Source: Mucilaginibacter rubeus
Lineage (GTDB): Bacteria; Bacteroidota; Bacteroidia; Sphingobacteriales; Sphingobacteriaceae
Reading direction: 5' to 3'
Assembly: GCF_014643835.1 (NCBI RefSeq)
Contig: NZ_BMKD01000001.1
Span: forward strand, 1,426,001 to 1,490,000
Length of the DNA stretch: 64,000 nucleotides
This document shows positions 28,863 to 39,166 of the stretch, in pieces (within the stretch, counting starts at the first letter, position 1; each line of letters starts with the position of its first letter). Position numbers and translations under genes: made by a program. The notes under the pieces are model-generated. The model searched no databases. It saw only the letters and a program-made list of their open reading frames with translations, and had not been told where the DNA came from.

Positions 28863-31800
28863 ATGCCTTTTATATTCCATTTTACATTTTATGACATTGC
28901 GTTTTTAGGTGCCGTATTTATCAGCCTAACGCTATCATTATTTTTATGGATAGCTCCAAAGGAGAACCAGTTTGCAAACCGCTGGCTGGCAATATTAATG
29001 GTCGTTGTTGCTTTATGGATCATCCGGCTTTTGGTAGCGGATATTGACCTGGCAAAGAATAATCCATTACTCAACCTAATGCCATTGCAGTTTTCAATGG
29101 CATTAGGCCCTTTAATTTATTTTTACATACGGCAAATAACCCGGTCCGAGTATATCTTCCGTCGCAAAGACTTTCTGCACTTCGTACCTTTGCTGTATGA
29201 ATTAAGTATTCAGGAATTTGCTGCAATACAGAACATGAAGGCTGGCCAAACTATCTACCATACATTTAGTTTCGTAGTGCCGTTATTCGCATTCCTGTCA
29301 TTTATGATTTATTTGTACCTGTGCCGGCTGCAGATTAATCACTATTACCGGAAAAAAGAGTTTAACGGGGGCGACCGATACCGGAATGAGTTACTTTGGT
29401 TAGATCGCTCTGTTAACAAACTGGCTGTGTTATGGTTATTATGGATACCATTTACAGCTGTTGACTATTTTCATTATCATTATGAATTAAGCGTACAGCA
29501 TTACTATCCCCTGTATCTTCTTTTGATATCCATGATCATTTGGATCGCAGCCAGAATCCATTTAAAAACAGAAACTGTTATGACGGTTAATGTTGCCGTA
29601 AAACAATTATTACCGGCAGATCTGAAACAAAAAGGCTCATGGTTAAAAATGGAAGTTAAAGAGAAAGGATATTACCGTGACGCAGAATTAAGTCTGAGCT
29701 CGCTTGCTGAAAAGCTCGGTTTGCATACGCATGAATTATCCCGGATTATTAATACGGTCTTCAAAAAAAGCTTCAACGATTTTATTAATGAATACCGTGT
29801 CCGCGAGGTTGCGCTTAAAATGCAGGATTCCTCATATGACCATATCACCCTGCTCGGCCTCGCCTACGAATCGGGCTTTAATTCGCAAAGCAGTTTCCAT
29901 CGTGTTTTTAAGCAATTTACCGGTAAAACCCCTCTGGAATATAAAAATCACCTTCAAAAAGTTATGCCAACTTATAACTTGGGAGGTTTTGCTCGAACTA
30001 TGCCGCTAATATTGAACCACGTAAGCCCTTCGGGGTGGGCGCGTGAAACATTAACCGGCAGTCATATGATAAAAAATTATTTTAAAATAGCATTCCGCGG
30101 ATTTCGGAGACATAAGCTATTTACACTGATAAACATTATTGGTTTATCCATCGGTATAAGTGCTTTCCTGGCCATTTACTTTATTGTACACTACGATTTT
30201 ACGTTTGATAAATTTCACAAGGACAGCGACCGGATTTACCGCGTTGTTATGAACATGTCATTCCAGGGGCATAAAAATTATTCAAGTGGCCTATTTGGCC
30301 CGCTGGCTGGGGCAATTAAAAACGAGGCCACAGGAATAGAAGAAATTACGCCGGTGTATTCACTATGGCCTCGTTTTGTTTATATCGACAAAGATAAAAA
30401 GGCACAAAAGCGGTTTAAAGATCTGGACAGGATAACACTTGCCGACCAGCAATATTTTAAAATTTTTAATTATGTATGGCTTGCCGGCTCATCGCAACAC
30501 GCGCTTGATGCGCCCGGCCAGGTGGTATTAACTTCCCAACAAGCCAGGCTTTACTTCCCATCATTATCCTATCACGACATGATTGGTAAAGTAATTACCT
30601 ATGATACCCTTAAAACAACCGTTAGCGGGATAGTTGAGACGTTTACCCAAAATAGCGACTTTACCTTTCATGACTTTATTTCCTTTAGTACCGCAACAAC
30701 TAATAAACAATTGGCTGATGACCTGCACATAAACAATTGGAGCAGGATCTCTGGGGCGGCGGAGATTTTTATAAAGCTGGCACCTGGCGTTTCTGCTACC
30801 GGGGTTGTAAAACAGATCAATACCATTTTTAAAAAAAATAATCTGCCGCCTACCAATCAAAAAATGCCTGCGCCAACTATAAACATGGCCTTGCAACCAT
30901 TAGATGATATTCACTTCAATCCCGACTATAATATTTTTAATTTCTCATCGCCAGCCAGCAAAACAACACTTTACGGATTATTGGCCAGCGCTATTTTTTT
31001 GTTATTGCTGGCCAGTATCAATTATGTGAATTTAACTACCGCCCAGGCCGCCCAAAGGGCAAAAGAAATTGGGATCCGCAAAACTTTAGGTAGCAGCCGC
31101 ATGCAATTAGTAATTCAGTTTTTAGGCGAAACCTTTTTTATAACATTCTTCGCGGTTTGCATATCAGTGTTGCTTGCGCCAATTATTTTAAAAATGTTTG
31201 CCGATGTTATATCCCCGGATATTCACGCGAATATCTTGCAACCAGATGTCGTACTCTTCCTGCTGATTTTAACCATTGTAATAACTATTTTGTCGGGTTT
31301 TTATCCCGCAACGGTGTTATCAGGTTACAAGCCGGCAATGGTACTAAAAAACCAGGTGCAGGGCAATAGTAATAAAACGCGAAACGCATGGCTCCGTAAG
31401 TCGCTTACGGTCTCGCAGTTTGTTATAGCCCAATTTTTTATAATGGCTACCATTTTGGTAAGCCAACAAATTTATTACGCCTTACATAAAAACCTCGGGT
31501 TTAAAAAGGATGCTATCCTCATTATTAATACACCCTGGCAAACCAGTAAGGCCAGCACCAACCAGGTATTGCTGAACGAATTCAGGTCGATGCCGCAGGT
31601 TGCCCTTGTGGGTTTAGGTAATGATCCACCTTCGGCTGATGCATTTAACAGGACGCGAATTACTTATGACGATGGAAAAAAGCAAATTACAACAGAAGAA
31701 ATAATAGTTAAATCTGGCGATGAAAACTACATCAAAATATACCAGCTAAAATTGCTTGCCGGCAGAAACATAACCGAAGCAGACACCGGGAAAGCTATTA

Positions 31801-32540
31801 TCATTAACAATACTTACGCTACATTATTAGGATTTAATAACCCGAATGATGCTATCGGAAAGCAATTGAATTGGTTTGATGGCCGAAATATTAGTATCAT
31901 TGGCGTAGTTGCCGATTTTAATCAGCGGTCACTGCATTCTGCCATTTATCCATCAATCATAACATCAGGCAGTCCAATCCCCCGCCCAATGATGACGTTA
32001 CATATTAGTTTGAAACCTGAAACCGCCGGAGGTAACGAGTGGAAAACCGCCATTACAAATATGGGAAAAGCCTGGAAGAAAGCTTATCCCGATGATGATT
32101 TTGATTGCCATTTTTACGACGAAACGATAGCCCGGTTTTACGACGATGAACAACATACTTCAACACTGCTCAACTGGGCAACAGGTATCTCTATACTAAT
32201 CAGTTGCCTCGGGCTGTTAGGTCTTGCTGTTTACACCACCAACCAACGAACAAAAGAAATTGGCATACGCAAAGTATTTGGTGCCAGTGTTGCGCAAATA
32301 GTAATCCTCCTATCAACCGAACTGGTATCGCTTATTTTACTCGCTTTTATCGTCGTAACGCCGATTGCATGGTACGCAGTTAATAAATGGATGGAAGGCT
32401 TTGCCGACCATGTAGCTATCAGCTGGTGGGTATTTGTTATCAGCGGTGCTGGAATGCTGCTAATAGGATTATTTACCTTAAGTTTCCGAACCATTAGGGC
32501 TGGCATGGCGCCCCCGGTGAAGAGTTTGCGAAATGAATAA
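28863..32540 (+). CDS. Membrane AraC-type regulator fused to a MacB/FtsX-type permease (copy 1)
   Basis: 1225 residues in one frame; ATG 28863 is preferred over the preceding TTG. Residues 1-235 are seven or so membrane helices typical of membrane-bound AraC regulators. Residues about 270-365 carry the double helix-turn-helix (LSSLAEKLGLHTHELSRIINTVF and ITLLGLAYESGFNSQSSFHRVFKQFTGKTPLEYK). After a ~40-residue linker comes a complete permease from an internal Met (nt 30066) with the standard start MIKNYFKIAFRGFRRHKLFTLINIIGLSIG. It has two FtsX four-helix blocks and two periplasmic MacB-like domains. No ATPase gene is adjacent. It may sense and regulate, and need an ATPase in trans. It is paralogous to the gene at 40668. 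Confidence 0.85.
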   Translation: MPFIFHFTFYDIAFLGAVFISLTLSLFLWIAPKENQFANRWLAILMVVVALWIIRLLVADIDLAKNNPLLNLMPLQFSMALGPLIYFYIRQITRSEYIFRRKDFLHFVPLLYELSIQEFAAIQNMKAGQTIYHTFSFVVPLFAFLSFMIYLYLCRLQINHYYRKKEFNGGDRYRNELLWLDRSVNKLAVLWLLWIPFTAVDYFHYHYELSVQHYYPLYLLLISMIIWIAARIHLKTETVMTVNVAVKQLLPADLKQKGSWLKMEVKEKGYYRDAELSLSSLAEKLGLHTHELSRIINTVFKKSFNDFINEYRVREVALKMQDSSYDHITLLGLAYESGFNSQSSFHRVFKQFTGKTPLEYKNHLQKVMPTYNLGGFARTMPLILNHVSPSGWARETLTGSHMIKNYFKIAFRGFRRHKLFTLINIIGLSIGISAFLAIYFIVHYDFTFDKFHKDSDRIYRVVMNMSFQGHKNYSSGLFGPLAGAIKNEATGIEEITPVYSLWPRFVYIDKDKKAQKRFKDLDRITLADQQYFKIFNYVWLAGSSQHALDAPGQVVLTSQQARLYFPSLSYHDMIGKVITYDTLKTTVSGIVETFTQNSDFTFHDFISFSTATTNKQLADDLHINNWSRISGAAEIFIKLAPGVSATGVVKQINTIFKKNNLPPTNQKMPAPTINMALQPLDDIHFNPDYNIFNFSSPASKTTLYGLLASAIFLLLLASINYVNLTTAQAAQRAKEIGIRKTLGSSRMQLVIQFLGETFFITFFAVCISVLLAPIILKMFADVISPDIHANILQPDVVLFLLILTIVITILSGFYPATVLSGYKPAMVLKNQVQGNSNKTRNAWLRKSLTVSQFVIAQFFIMATILVSQQIYYALHKNLGFKKDAILIINTPWQTSKASTNQVLLNEFRSMPQVALVGLGNDPPSADAFNRTRITYDDGKKQITTEEIIVKSGDENYIKIYQLKLLAGRNITEADTGKAIIINNTYATLLGFNNPNDAIGKQLNWFDGRNISIIGVVADFNQRSLHSAIYPSIITSGSPIPRPMMTLHISLKPETAGGNEWKTAITNMGKAWKKAYPDDDFDCHFYDETIARFYDDEQHTSTLLNWATGISILISCLGLLGLAVYTTNQRTKEIGIRKVFGASVAQIVILLSTELVSLILLAFIVVTPIAWYAVNKWMEGFADHVAISWWVFVISGAGMLLIGLFTLSFRTIRAGMAPPVKSLRNE

Positions 32541-32918
32541 CAGCATATCGCTGCTTTCATTTAACAAGTTGCAAAAAAACCATACATACTATCTGGCGAA
32601 GGTGCCCGAATATTATAAGTTCATATAGCTACTTTTGGCATAGGTTATAAGTCTAAATCCGCTATTAAACTTAGATCAGATAGGCAATAGTTCGAGATTT
32701 ACACAAAACAGCCACTTAATAGTCAAGTAGTTAGCCTCACTAAATTTAGTGAGGCTTTTTTATCTCACACATTCCTCACTCAATTTGATGATTATAGCAT
32801 AATGTGGAAAAGTTTTTGGCATTACGATAGTAGTGATATATCTTCAAATAGATCACTTATGCTGTTTTTAAGATTCGTTGTTCCATTCCTACAAACTCTT
32901 GATATTTTTCCGTTTCTG
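32541..32918. other. Gene-free spacer between fusion gene and RND operon
   Basis: 378 bases without a supported gene. The only clear element is the terminator at 32733-32761. The remainder is AT-rich with no recognisable RNA. Confidence 0.6.
32733..32761 (+). terminator. Perfect palindromic terminator downstream of the fusion gene
   Basis: AGCCTCACTAAATTTAGTGAGGCT is a 24-base perfect palindrome, followed by TTTTT on the plus strand. It lies about 190 bases after the stop at 32540. Confidence 0.85.
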
Positions 32919-35900
32919 TCAATTACTTTTTAGATGTGTGTCGCTTTCCAAATGTGGCGGGATCAATTTATACATTACGGGGGTTACTATACGCGACAGT
33001 ATAGTTGAACTGATCAGCCCGCCGATCAGTACAATAGCTAACGGTGCGATCAAAGGATTGGGGTTCAAGGCAATTGGAAGCAAACCGCAGATTGCCGTAA
33101 TGGAAGTAAGCACAACGGGTAGAAATCGGGTTTCGCCTGCCATCGCTATTGCTTCATCAATGCTATGGCCTTCCTCACGCAGGTGGTTGGTAAAATCGAC
33201 CAGCAGCAGCGAGTTTTTAACCTGTATGCCTGACAGACCTATAAAACCGATGATAGAAACCAGTGACATCGGGTTACCCGTGAAAAGCAGGAATACCACA
33301 CCGCCCAATATACCCAGGGGAATGATCGATAGTACGATAATGATCCCTTTAAATGTCTTGAACTGCAACAGCAGCACGCCAACGAAAAGAAACGTGCTCA
33401 GGATGATCACCGACAGAAAGTTGCCGCCTAAGGCATCACCTTCCGATTCCGCTTCTCCGGATAACTTGTAATAATAGCCCGGCGGCATTTTTAATTTATT
33501 CAGTTCAGGAACAACCTCTTTCAGGATATCATTGGCCAAGACGTGCTCTTTGGTTAAGGAAGTAACTTTTACAAAGCGCGATTTATTGAAATGGTTGATC
33601 GCCGTAGGCGATGTTTCAAACGAAATAGTAGCAATCTGGTTAACCAGTACGGGCGTGCCCTGGATATTATTTACGTACAGGTTCTTCAAGGCATCCAGAT
33701 TCGAGAACTTATTCCTGGGCAGGGTGATCACCACATTTCGCGAATCGCCCCTGTCGTCGATATAGTCACCCACGTTTAATCCCGCCACGGCCATCCTTAC
33801 CACTTTATCCACATCACTGGTTAACACGCCTAAGGTACGGGCCTTCTCTTTGTCAATTTTTATTTTGACGTCTGACTTATAGGTATTCAATTCGTTGTTG
33901 ATATAAAAAGTGCCCGGATTTTTTTTCAGGACCTCCTCCACTTTAAAGGAAAGCTTCCGTAAGGTGTCCTGATCCTCACCAAAAACCCTCACCACAATAT
34001 TGGCTTCAATCGGAGTACCTTGTTCAAAATCTTTAACTTCTATCCTTGCATAAGGAAAATCGTTGAATTTTTTTCGCAGTTGTTTGATCAGATCTGTTTT
34101 CGATTTTGGACTTGCCTCTTCGTCCAGTTGAACGAATACCTGGGCAAAATCAGGCTTTACATCCTGCTGGTGCACGTTGTAATAGATCTGTGGATTGCCT
34201 TTGCCCACGTTAGATGTGTAATAAACGATCTCTTTGTGTTTCTTCAGTTCACTTTCTACCAGCCTGGTCACCCGGTCACTTTCGGGAATATCAGCTTGCA
34301 GAGGCAGTTTGATATTGATCAGGAACATCGGCTTTTCAGAGGTCGGGAAAAGCTTAAACCCGGTTTGTGTAAATAAGAAAAAAGCAAGCCCGCTTAAGGC
34401 CAACGAGATCCCGATAGTAGTTTTGGGCCACTTTAAGGCAAGCGGCATTACCCGGGCATATGATCGGGTGAGGAAACGTTGCAGGTGCTTTAAAAAGAAG
34501 TTACCCTCGCCATGGGTATGTGTCTTTAACATTCTGCTGCCCAGGAAGGGAACAAGCGTTAAGGCCACGATCATAGAAGCCAGTACACTGGTCATCACGG
34601 CCATCGGCAGACTGCGGATAAACTCACCAGCCATATCGGGCAAAAAGGCAAGTGGCAGAAAGGCGATAACCAATGTAGCCGTACAGCCTATAACCGCTAT
34701 CCCGATCTGTTGCGTACCTTTCAGGATAGCATCTTTCCGGGAATGCCCCTCGCGAAGCCAGCGCTCGATGTTCTCAACCACCACGATACTATCGTCTACC
34801 AGCAGCCCCAATGCCACCACAAGCCCTACGATACTAAGCTGATTTAAGGAATATCCCAATAAATTCATGGCAATGAGCCCCAGGGCCAAAGAAAGCGGGA
34901 TAGAGATCATCACGATAAGCGATGCCCTAAATCCTAATGGCAGCAAGGTAATGATCACTAAAACGATGGCTAATCCAAAATCAAAACCCAGATGGCCCAA
35001 GCGCTCGGAAACCATGTTAGCCTGGTCAAAGTTTTTAACAAGCCGGACATTCCCGGGCAGGCTTTTGCCGAATTCATCCAGTACCGGTAAAAACTCTTGC
35101 TGTACGCTGGCGATATTCACATTGTCTTTCATCCCCGCTGTAACCAGCACACAACGGTGCCCGTTCAGCCGGGTGATATGATCGGCAATGCCATCCTTGT
35201 AGCTCACATCGGCCACATCTTTCAGATATATGATCTTGCCATTGGCATTATAAATAACAGTATTGGCCACATCATCAACGGTCTTGAACTTGCCGCTGGT
35301 CTTTACGTTGAATATCTTGCTGTCCAGGTTGATGCTACCGCCAGGGATATCCGCTGCCTCGCTTTGTAAACTGCCTATGACCACATTGAGCGGTATTTTT
35401 AATTGAGCCAGTTTATCCAGCTGCATGTCGATCCGGATCTCTTGCTCGGGCATTCCAAAATACTTAACATCCTTCAGGTTGGTGATCTTCTCCAGGCGCG
35501 TTTTCAGAATATCCGCTTTATCCCTCAATAATTTCCCGGAAGCATTGTCAGAAACCAATGCCACTTGCAGTACCTTTACATCAGAGGATGAGATCTTTTC
35601 TGTTTTGATCATGTAAATATCCTTTGGAAGTTCACTGTTTTTCAAGGCATTGATCTCCGTAGATATTTCCTGGTACTTATTATCTACATCTACGCCATAT
35701 TTAAATTTCGGCTGGATAACCGCAACACCGTCTTCCACAGTGGTCAGGATCTTTTCGATGTTTTCCAGTCCGTAAATTTTGTTCTCAATGGGTTTTACTA
35801 CCTGCTCTTCCATATCTTTCGGACTGGTGCCCGGATAGATCACCGTGATCAGGTATTGCGGCGGATGGGTGGTCGGATCTTCCGACCGCGGCATGGTAAA

Positions 35901-35987
35901 CAACGTTAACACGCCTACTACTGCGACAAGCAAAAATATGATCAGTGTGAACTGGTAGTTCTTAACTGCGAAATTTGTAATTTTCAT
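32919..35987 (-). CDS. RND efflux pump inner-membrane transporter (HAE1/AcrB type)
   Basis: 1022 residues with the RND plan: one N-terminal helix (about 11-30), a large periplasmic loop, five helices (about 335-490), a helix near 520, a second periplasmic loop, and the C-terminal helix group. VGLVVALGLLVDDSIVVVENIER contains the paired proton-relay Asp residues in helix 4. It exports organic compounds by proton antiport, with the adaptor and TolC genes upstream, so a complete tripartite pump. The substrate is unknown. Confidence 0.93.
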   Translation of the reverse strand: MKITNFAVKNYQFTLIIFLLVAVVGVLTLFTMPRSEDPTTHPPQYLITVIYPGTSPKDMEEQVVKPIENKIYGLENIEKILTTVEDGVAVIQPKFKYGVDVDNKYQEISTEINALKNSELPKDIYMIKTEKISSSDVKVLQVALVSDNASGKLLRDKADILKTRLEKITNLKDVKYFGMPEQEIRIDMQLDKLAQLKIPLNVVIGSLQSEAADIPGGSINLDSKIFNVKTSGKFKTVDDVANTVIYNANGKIIYLKDVADVSYKDGIADHITRLNGHRCVLVTAGMKDNVNIASVQQEFLPVLDEFGKSLPGNVRLVKNFDQANMVSERLGHLGFDFGLAIVLVIITLLPLGFRASLIVMISIPLSLALGLIAMNLLGYSLNQLSIVGLVVALGLLVDDSIVVVENIERWLREGHSRKDAILKGTQQIGIAVIGCTATLVIAFLPLAFLPDMAGEFIRSLPMAVMTSVLASMIVALTLVPFLGSRMLKTHTHGEGNFFLKHLQRFLTRSYARVMPLALKWPKTTIGISLALSGLAFFLFTQTGFKLFPTSEKPMFLINIKLPLQADIPESDRVTRLVESELKKHKEIVYYTSNVGKGNPQIYYNVHQQDVKPDFAQVFVQLDEEASPKSKTDLIKQLRKKFNDFPYARIEVKDFEQGTPIEANIVVRVFGEDQDTLRKLSFKVEEVLKKNPGTFYINNELNTYKSDVKIKIDKEKARTLGVLTSDVDKVVRMAVAGLNVGDYIDDRGDSRNVVITLPRNKFSNLDALKNLYVNNIQGTPVLVNQIATISFETSPTAINHFNKSRFVKVTSLTKEHVLANDILKEVVPELNKLKMPPGYYYKLSGEAESEGDALGGNFLSVIILSTFLFVGVLLLQFKTFKGIIIVLSIIPLGILGGVVFLLFTGNPMSLVSIIGFIGLSGIQVKNSLLLVDFTNHLREEGHSIDEAIAMAGETRFLPVVLTSITAICGLLPIALNPNPLIAPLAIVLIGGLISSTILSRIVTPVMYKLIPPHLESDTHLKSN

Positions 35988-35997
35988 AACTGTAGCC

Positions 35998-37050
35998 TTA
36001 CTTGATGATTTTAATAATGGACTGTTCGTTGAGGTAGGCGCTGTTGGAAACTACGATCTGGTCTATACCTTCCAGTTTATCCTTGAGATAGACATTGTCG
36101 TTATCGAACTTCAGGATGGTAACCGGCACTCTTTTTACACGGGTCGCGCTAACAGTGGTAAACACAAAACCTTTATTGCCGTCAGCCTCCACCAGCGATC
36201 CATAGGGGATCACCATCACACTTTCATCCTGGTGAGTGGCTATCTCCGCCTTGCCAAACATGCCAACCGCAGGTTTGAGGCCATTTAAGTTCAGCTTAAG
36301 CTCTACCTGGAACGATCCAAGGGCCTGATCTGCAGCCTGCGACTTGCGAAATACCACCGCCTCAAATTGCCTGCCTGCGTATCCATCGAGCGCGACTTTG
36401 GCTGTCTGCCCCGGCTTAATGATGGCCCACTCGCGGTCGGTTACCCCAACTTTTAGCGAATAACTGTTGTGCTGTTCGGTGGAATTGATGAGCAGCACCG
36501 GCATGCCTTCGGCGATAACCTCACCTTCATTAGCTATTTTCTTGCTTACGAAGCCATCGGATGCAGCGTATATTTTGGAATAGCGATCATTAAAGGCTAC
36601 AGCTTCCCGGGCTTTTTGCACAACGTCCAGTGCGGTTTTGGTGTTTTGCAATTGCTCCAGGGTATATACGCTGTCTTTGTAAAGATTGACAGCACGACTA
36701 TAATCGCGCTGTGCCTTTTCCACACCCAGGCTGGATTGCGCCAGACCGGCTGAAATTTCGGTAGAATTGAGGGTTGCCAGTAATTGTCCTTTTTTGAAGA
36801 ACTGGCCTTCCTGCACCAGGATACGGTTGATTACGCCGCCTATCTTGAAGGCATATTTAGCTTCATCTTCGGTGCTCACCAGGCCGGTTGCACTAATGTG
36901 GTCGGGAACTCCTAATATGGAAACCGATGCTGTTTTAACGGGGATGATATCCGGTTCACCCATTGCGTTTTGTTCCTGATGTTTTTGTTTGCAGGCAGTC
37001 AGCAGGAATATGGCTACTATTATTATGCTGAGTAATTGAAGTTTTTTCAT
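35998..37050 (-). CDS. Efflux RND periplasmic adaptor (MFP), lipoprotein
   Basis: 350 residues from ATG 37050. The longer frame to 37089 overlaps the TolC gene and adds a poor N-terminus before the true lipoprotein signal MKKLQLLSIII...LLTAC (Cys20). It has the usual MFP order: barrel-sandwich half, short coiled-coil hairpin (about residues 95-140), second half, and beta barrel with a C-terminal region. It links the RND pump to TolC. It is 10 bases upstream of the pump gene and 16 after TolC, so one operon. Confidence 0.92.
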   Translation of the reverse strand: MKKLQLLSIIIVAIFLLTACKQKHQEQNAMGEPDIIPVKTASVSILGVPDHISATGLVSTEDEAKYAFKIGGVINRILVQEGQFFKKGQLLATLNSTEISAGLAQSSLGVEKAQRDYSRAVNLYKDSVYTLEQLQNTKTALDVVQKAREAVAFNDRYSKIYAASDGFVSKKIANEGEVIAEGMPVLLINSTEQHNSYSLKVGVTDREWAIIKPGQTAKVALDGYAGRQFEAVVFRKSQAADQALGSFQVELKLNLNGLKPAVGMFGKAEIATHQDESVMVIPYGSLVEADGNKGFVFTTVSATRVKRVPVTILKFDNDNVYLKDKLEGIDQIVVSNSAYLNEQSIIKIIK

Positions 37051-37066
37051 TGTTGTAGTGTTTTTA

Positions 37067-38428
37067 TTATTGAATTGTGAAACTGGCATTAGCTCGTTCG
37101 ATGGCCGTATAGGCTATCCAGGTGTCGTAAAGGGCGATGTTGGCGTTGAGCTGCGCATCTATCCACTGGTTTTGGGCATCCAGCAGTTCGATGTAAATGG
37201 CCATTCCTTGCTTATATAGCTTGACCATATCGTTGTAGTACGTCTGGCTGGTCTTCAACTGGGATTGTGCCGCCTTATATTGTGCAATGGCGCTTTGCAT
37301 GGCGGCCTGGCGTACTTTAAGCTCGGTAAGGAGTTGCTGCTGTACATAGTCGGTCTGTGATGCCAGGGCCTCGCGGTCTGCAATCGTTTGTTTTACCCGG
37401 TAACTATTTTTCCCGGAGGAAAACAGGTTCCATTCCAGGGAAACGCCTAATAAGTAATAGCGACTTTGGCTATTGAACTTCCAGTCGAACGCCTGCGATC
37501 CCAGGTCGATAAAGGTGCCCAGCTTGGGGATGATATAAGATTTGGCCAGCCCATTCAGGTTGCCGTTAATGTCTTTTGCTATCCGGAGTTTGGCTAATTC
37601 CTCCCGGCCAGTGATGTTGTTAGCCAAGCTTTGGCCAAGGGCCGGAAGCGTGGTAATATCATCTAAAAGGATGCTATCCGTTAGCGGCCGATTGATCAGG
37701 AAATTAAAATAATAACGGGCCGATTCCGCGGTTTTCTTTGCCCCGGTGAGTGAAGCGTTGATCCGGGAAACTTCATTTTGGCTTCTGAGTACAACCGTCC
37801 GATTTACCTTGCTGTTATCATATAGCCTGGTATTGATCCTTTGGCCTTCTTGCACCAGCCTGAGCGAGGACTCATAGATCCCGGTAGCATAAACGGCTTT
37901 GAGATAATTATAATAAGCCGTTTTGATCTCTTTGACCAGTTCGCGTTTATAAAGCTGGACTTCGGTTTTTTGCAGATCCACCTGCTGCGCCTTGATGCGC
38001 TTATTATAGATCAGTTCCGCATTCAAAATTGGAAGGGTAGTGCGAAACTTGGCGTCATAAAAATTATCCGGGTTGAGCAGAATGTGCTGGTTTTGTAACT
38101 GCGGAAAAGCATTGCTGCCGGTCAGTTTATTCAGCGTGGAATAAACCCCGTTAAACAGGTCGCCCGTCGGAAAATCTATCGTCCGTCCGCCGTCGGCTTT
38201 AGTATAAGTTGTTGAAAAGGTAACCTCGGGCCCGAACATGCTTTTTGCTTCCTTCAATGCATATACATTTTTTTCGAGTACAAAGTCTTGTTGCTTAATG
38301 CTCTGATTAGAGTTGAGCCCCTCGCGGATGTATTCATCCAGCCGGCTTTGAGCTTTTGCCGGGGTAGCGGCTATCAGGGCTCCCGCCACCAGGACAAAAC
38401 CATATCGGATATGTGTTTTAGATTTCAT
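37067..38428 (-). CDS. TolC family outer-membrane efflux protein
   Basis: 453 residues from ATG 38428. A TTG two codons upstream is the alternative. The signal peptide ends at ATPAKA. The body is two outer-membrane efflux repeats with long coiled coils and the expected motifs (KEAKSMFGPEVTFSTTYT; QAAMQSAIAQYKAAQSQLKTSQTYYNDMVKLYKQG; LLDAQNQWIDAQ near the end). First gene of the pump operon after the TetR gene; it forms the outer-membrane channel. Confidence 0.92.
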   Translation of the reverse strand: MKSKTHIRYGFVLVAGALIAATPAKAQSRLDEYIREGLNSNQSIKQQDFVLEKNVYALKEAKSMFGPEVTFSTTYTKADGGRTIDFPTGDLFNGVYSTLNKLTGSNAFPQLQNQHILLNPDNFYDAKFRTTLPILNAELIYNKRIKAQQVDLQKTEVQLYKRELVKEIKTAYYNYLKAVYATGIYESSLRLVQEGQRINTRLYDNSKVNRTVVLRSQNEVSRINASLTGAKKTAESARYYFNFLINRPLTDSILLDDITTLPALGQSLANNITGREELAKLRIAKDINGNLNGLAKSYIIPKLGTFIDLGSQAFDWKFNSQSRYYLLGVSLEWNLFSSGKNSYRVKQTIADREALASQTDYVQQQLLTELKVRQAAMQSAIAQYKAAQSQLKTSQTYYNDMVKLYKQGMAIYIELLDAQNQWIDAQLNANIALYDTWIAYTAIERANASFTIQ

Positions 38429-38483
38429 TTTCAATCACTGTTATAATTTTAAACATTGTTCAATAAAGTGTCAAAAAAAAGCG

Positions 38484-39095
38484 TTAACTTTTTTCAAGGA
38501 GCGCGACAAAACACTCATAGCCGCTCTGCATCAGTTCCTCGTTCGTTCTGCCTATGAAACTTGTAGTGCGGTCTTTGCAGAAGAGGGCACAAATGCCGTG
38601 CATTGCAGAAAGGATCATAAAGGTTAGATCTTCTGTATCCAGATCCTTGAATCTTCCCTTTTTCTGGCAGTCCTTAATTACAGAAGCCAGGCGGTCGATC
38701 GCTTCCTGTGCTATCTTAAAACCACCATCATTTTCGGACATTTTTGCCGGTTCTTCCACCAGGAACATCAAATTATAATAATCCTTGTTTTCTTGTGCAA
38801 ATTGGATAAAGATGCGGCCCATTGCTTTCAGGCGCTCAAAAGGATCACCCACCTTGTCTAAAACTTTGAACTGGTTGAGCAGTAACCCGAACCCTTCCTT
38901 ATGCAGTTCCTGGAAGATCTCACTTTTATCTTTAAAGTAAAAATAAATAGAGCCTGGGCTGTAGTTGATCTCGTTGGCGATACTACGCATGCTGGCTTGT
39001 TCATAGCCTTTTTCAAGGAATACTTTACGTGCTCCGTTTAAAATGCGTTTATGCATTTCCTGTTTCTCTTCCAATTTTCGTTCTGCTATGCCCAT
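38484..39095 (-). CDS. TetR/AcrR family transcriptional regulator
   Basis: 203 residues. The N-terminal helix-turn-helix (RILNGARKVFLEKGYEQASMRSIANEINYSPGSIYFYFKDKSEIFQEL, about 16-64) is the TetR signature, followed by an all-helical ligand domain. It lies 55 bases upstream of the TolC gene in the same direction, so it most likely controls this pump, probably as a repressor released by a pump substrate. Confidence 0.92.
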   Translation of the reverse strand: MGIAERKLEEKQEMHKRILNGARKVFLEKGYEQASMRSIANEINYSPGSIYFYFKDKSEIFQELHKEGFGLLLNQFKVLDKVGDPFERLKAMGRIFIQFAQENKDYYNLMFLVEEPAKMSENDGGFKIAQEAIDRLASVIKDCQKKGRFKDLDTEDLTFMILSAMHGICALFCKDRTTSFIGRTNEELMQSGYECFVALLEKS

Positions 39096-39166
39096 TTTTA
39101 TTAATAATAAGATACAAATATAATAGTGCCGGCCGGGTGGCGAAATTTCGCACCACGATTCGGCGT

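Noticed and set aside
28860-32540. Fusion as an assembly error
   Set aside because: A second, diverged gene in the window has the same architecture and a similar linker.
32878-33471. 197-codon frame on the plus strand
   Set aside because: Antisense to the 3' part of the RND pump gene and Ser/Pro rich; no domain.
34234-34842. 202-codon frame on the plus strand
   Set aside because: Antisense to the RND pump gene; its composition is that of a reverse-strand shadow.
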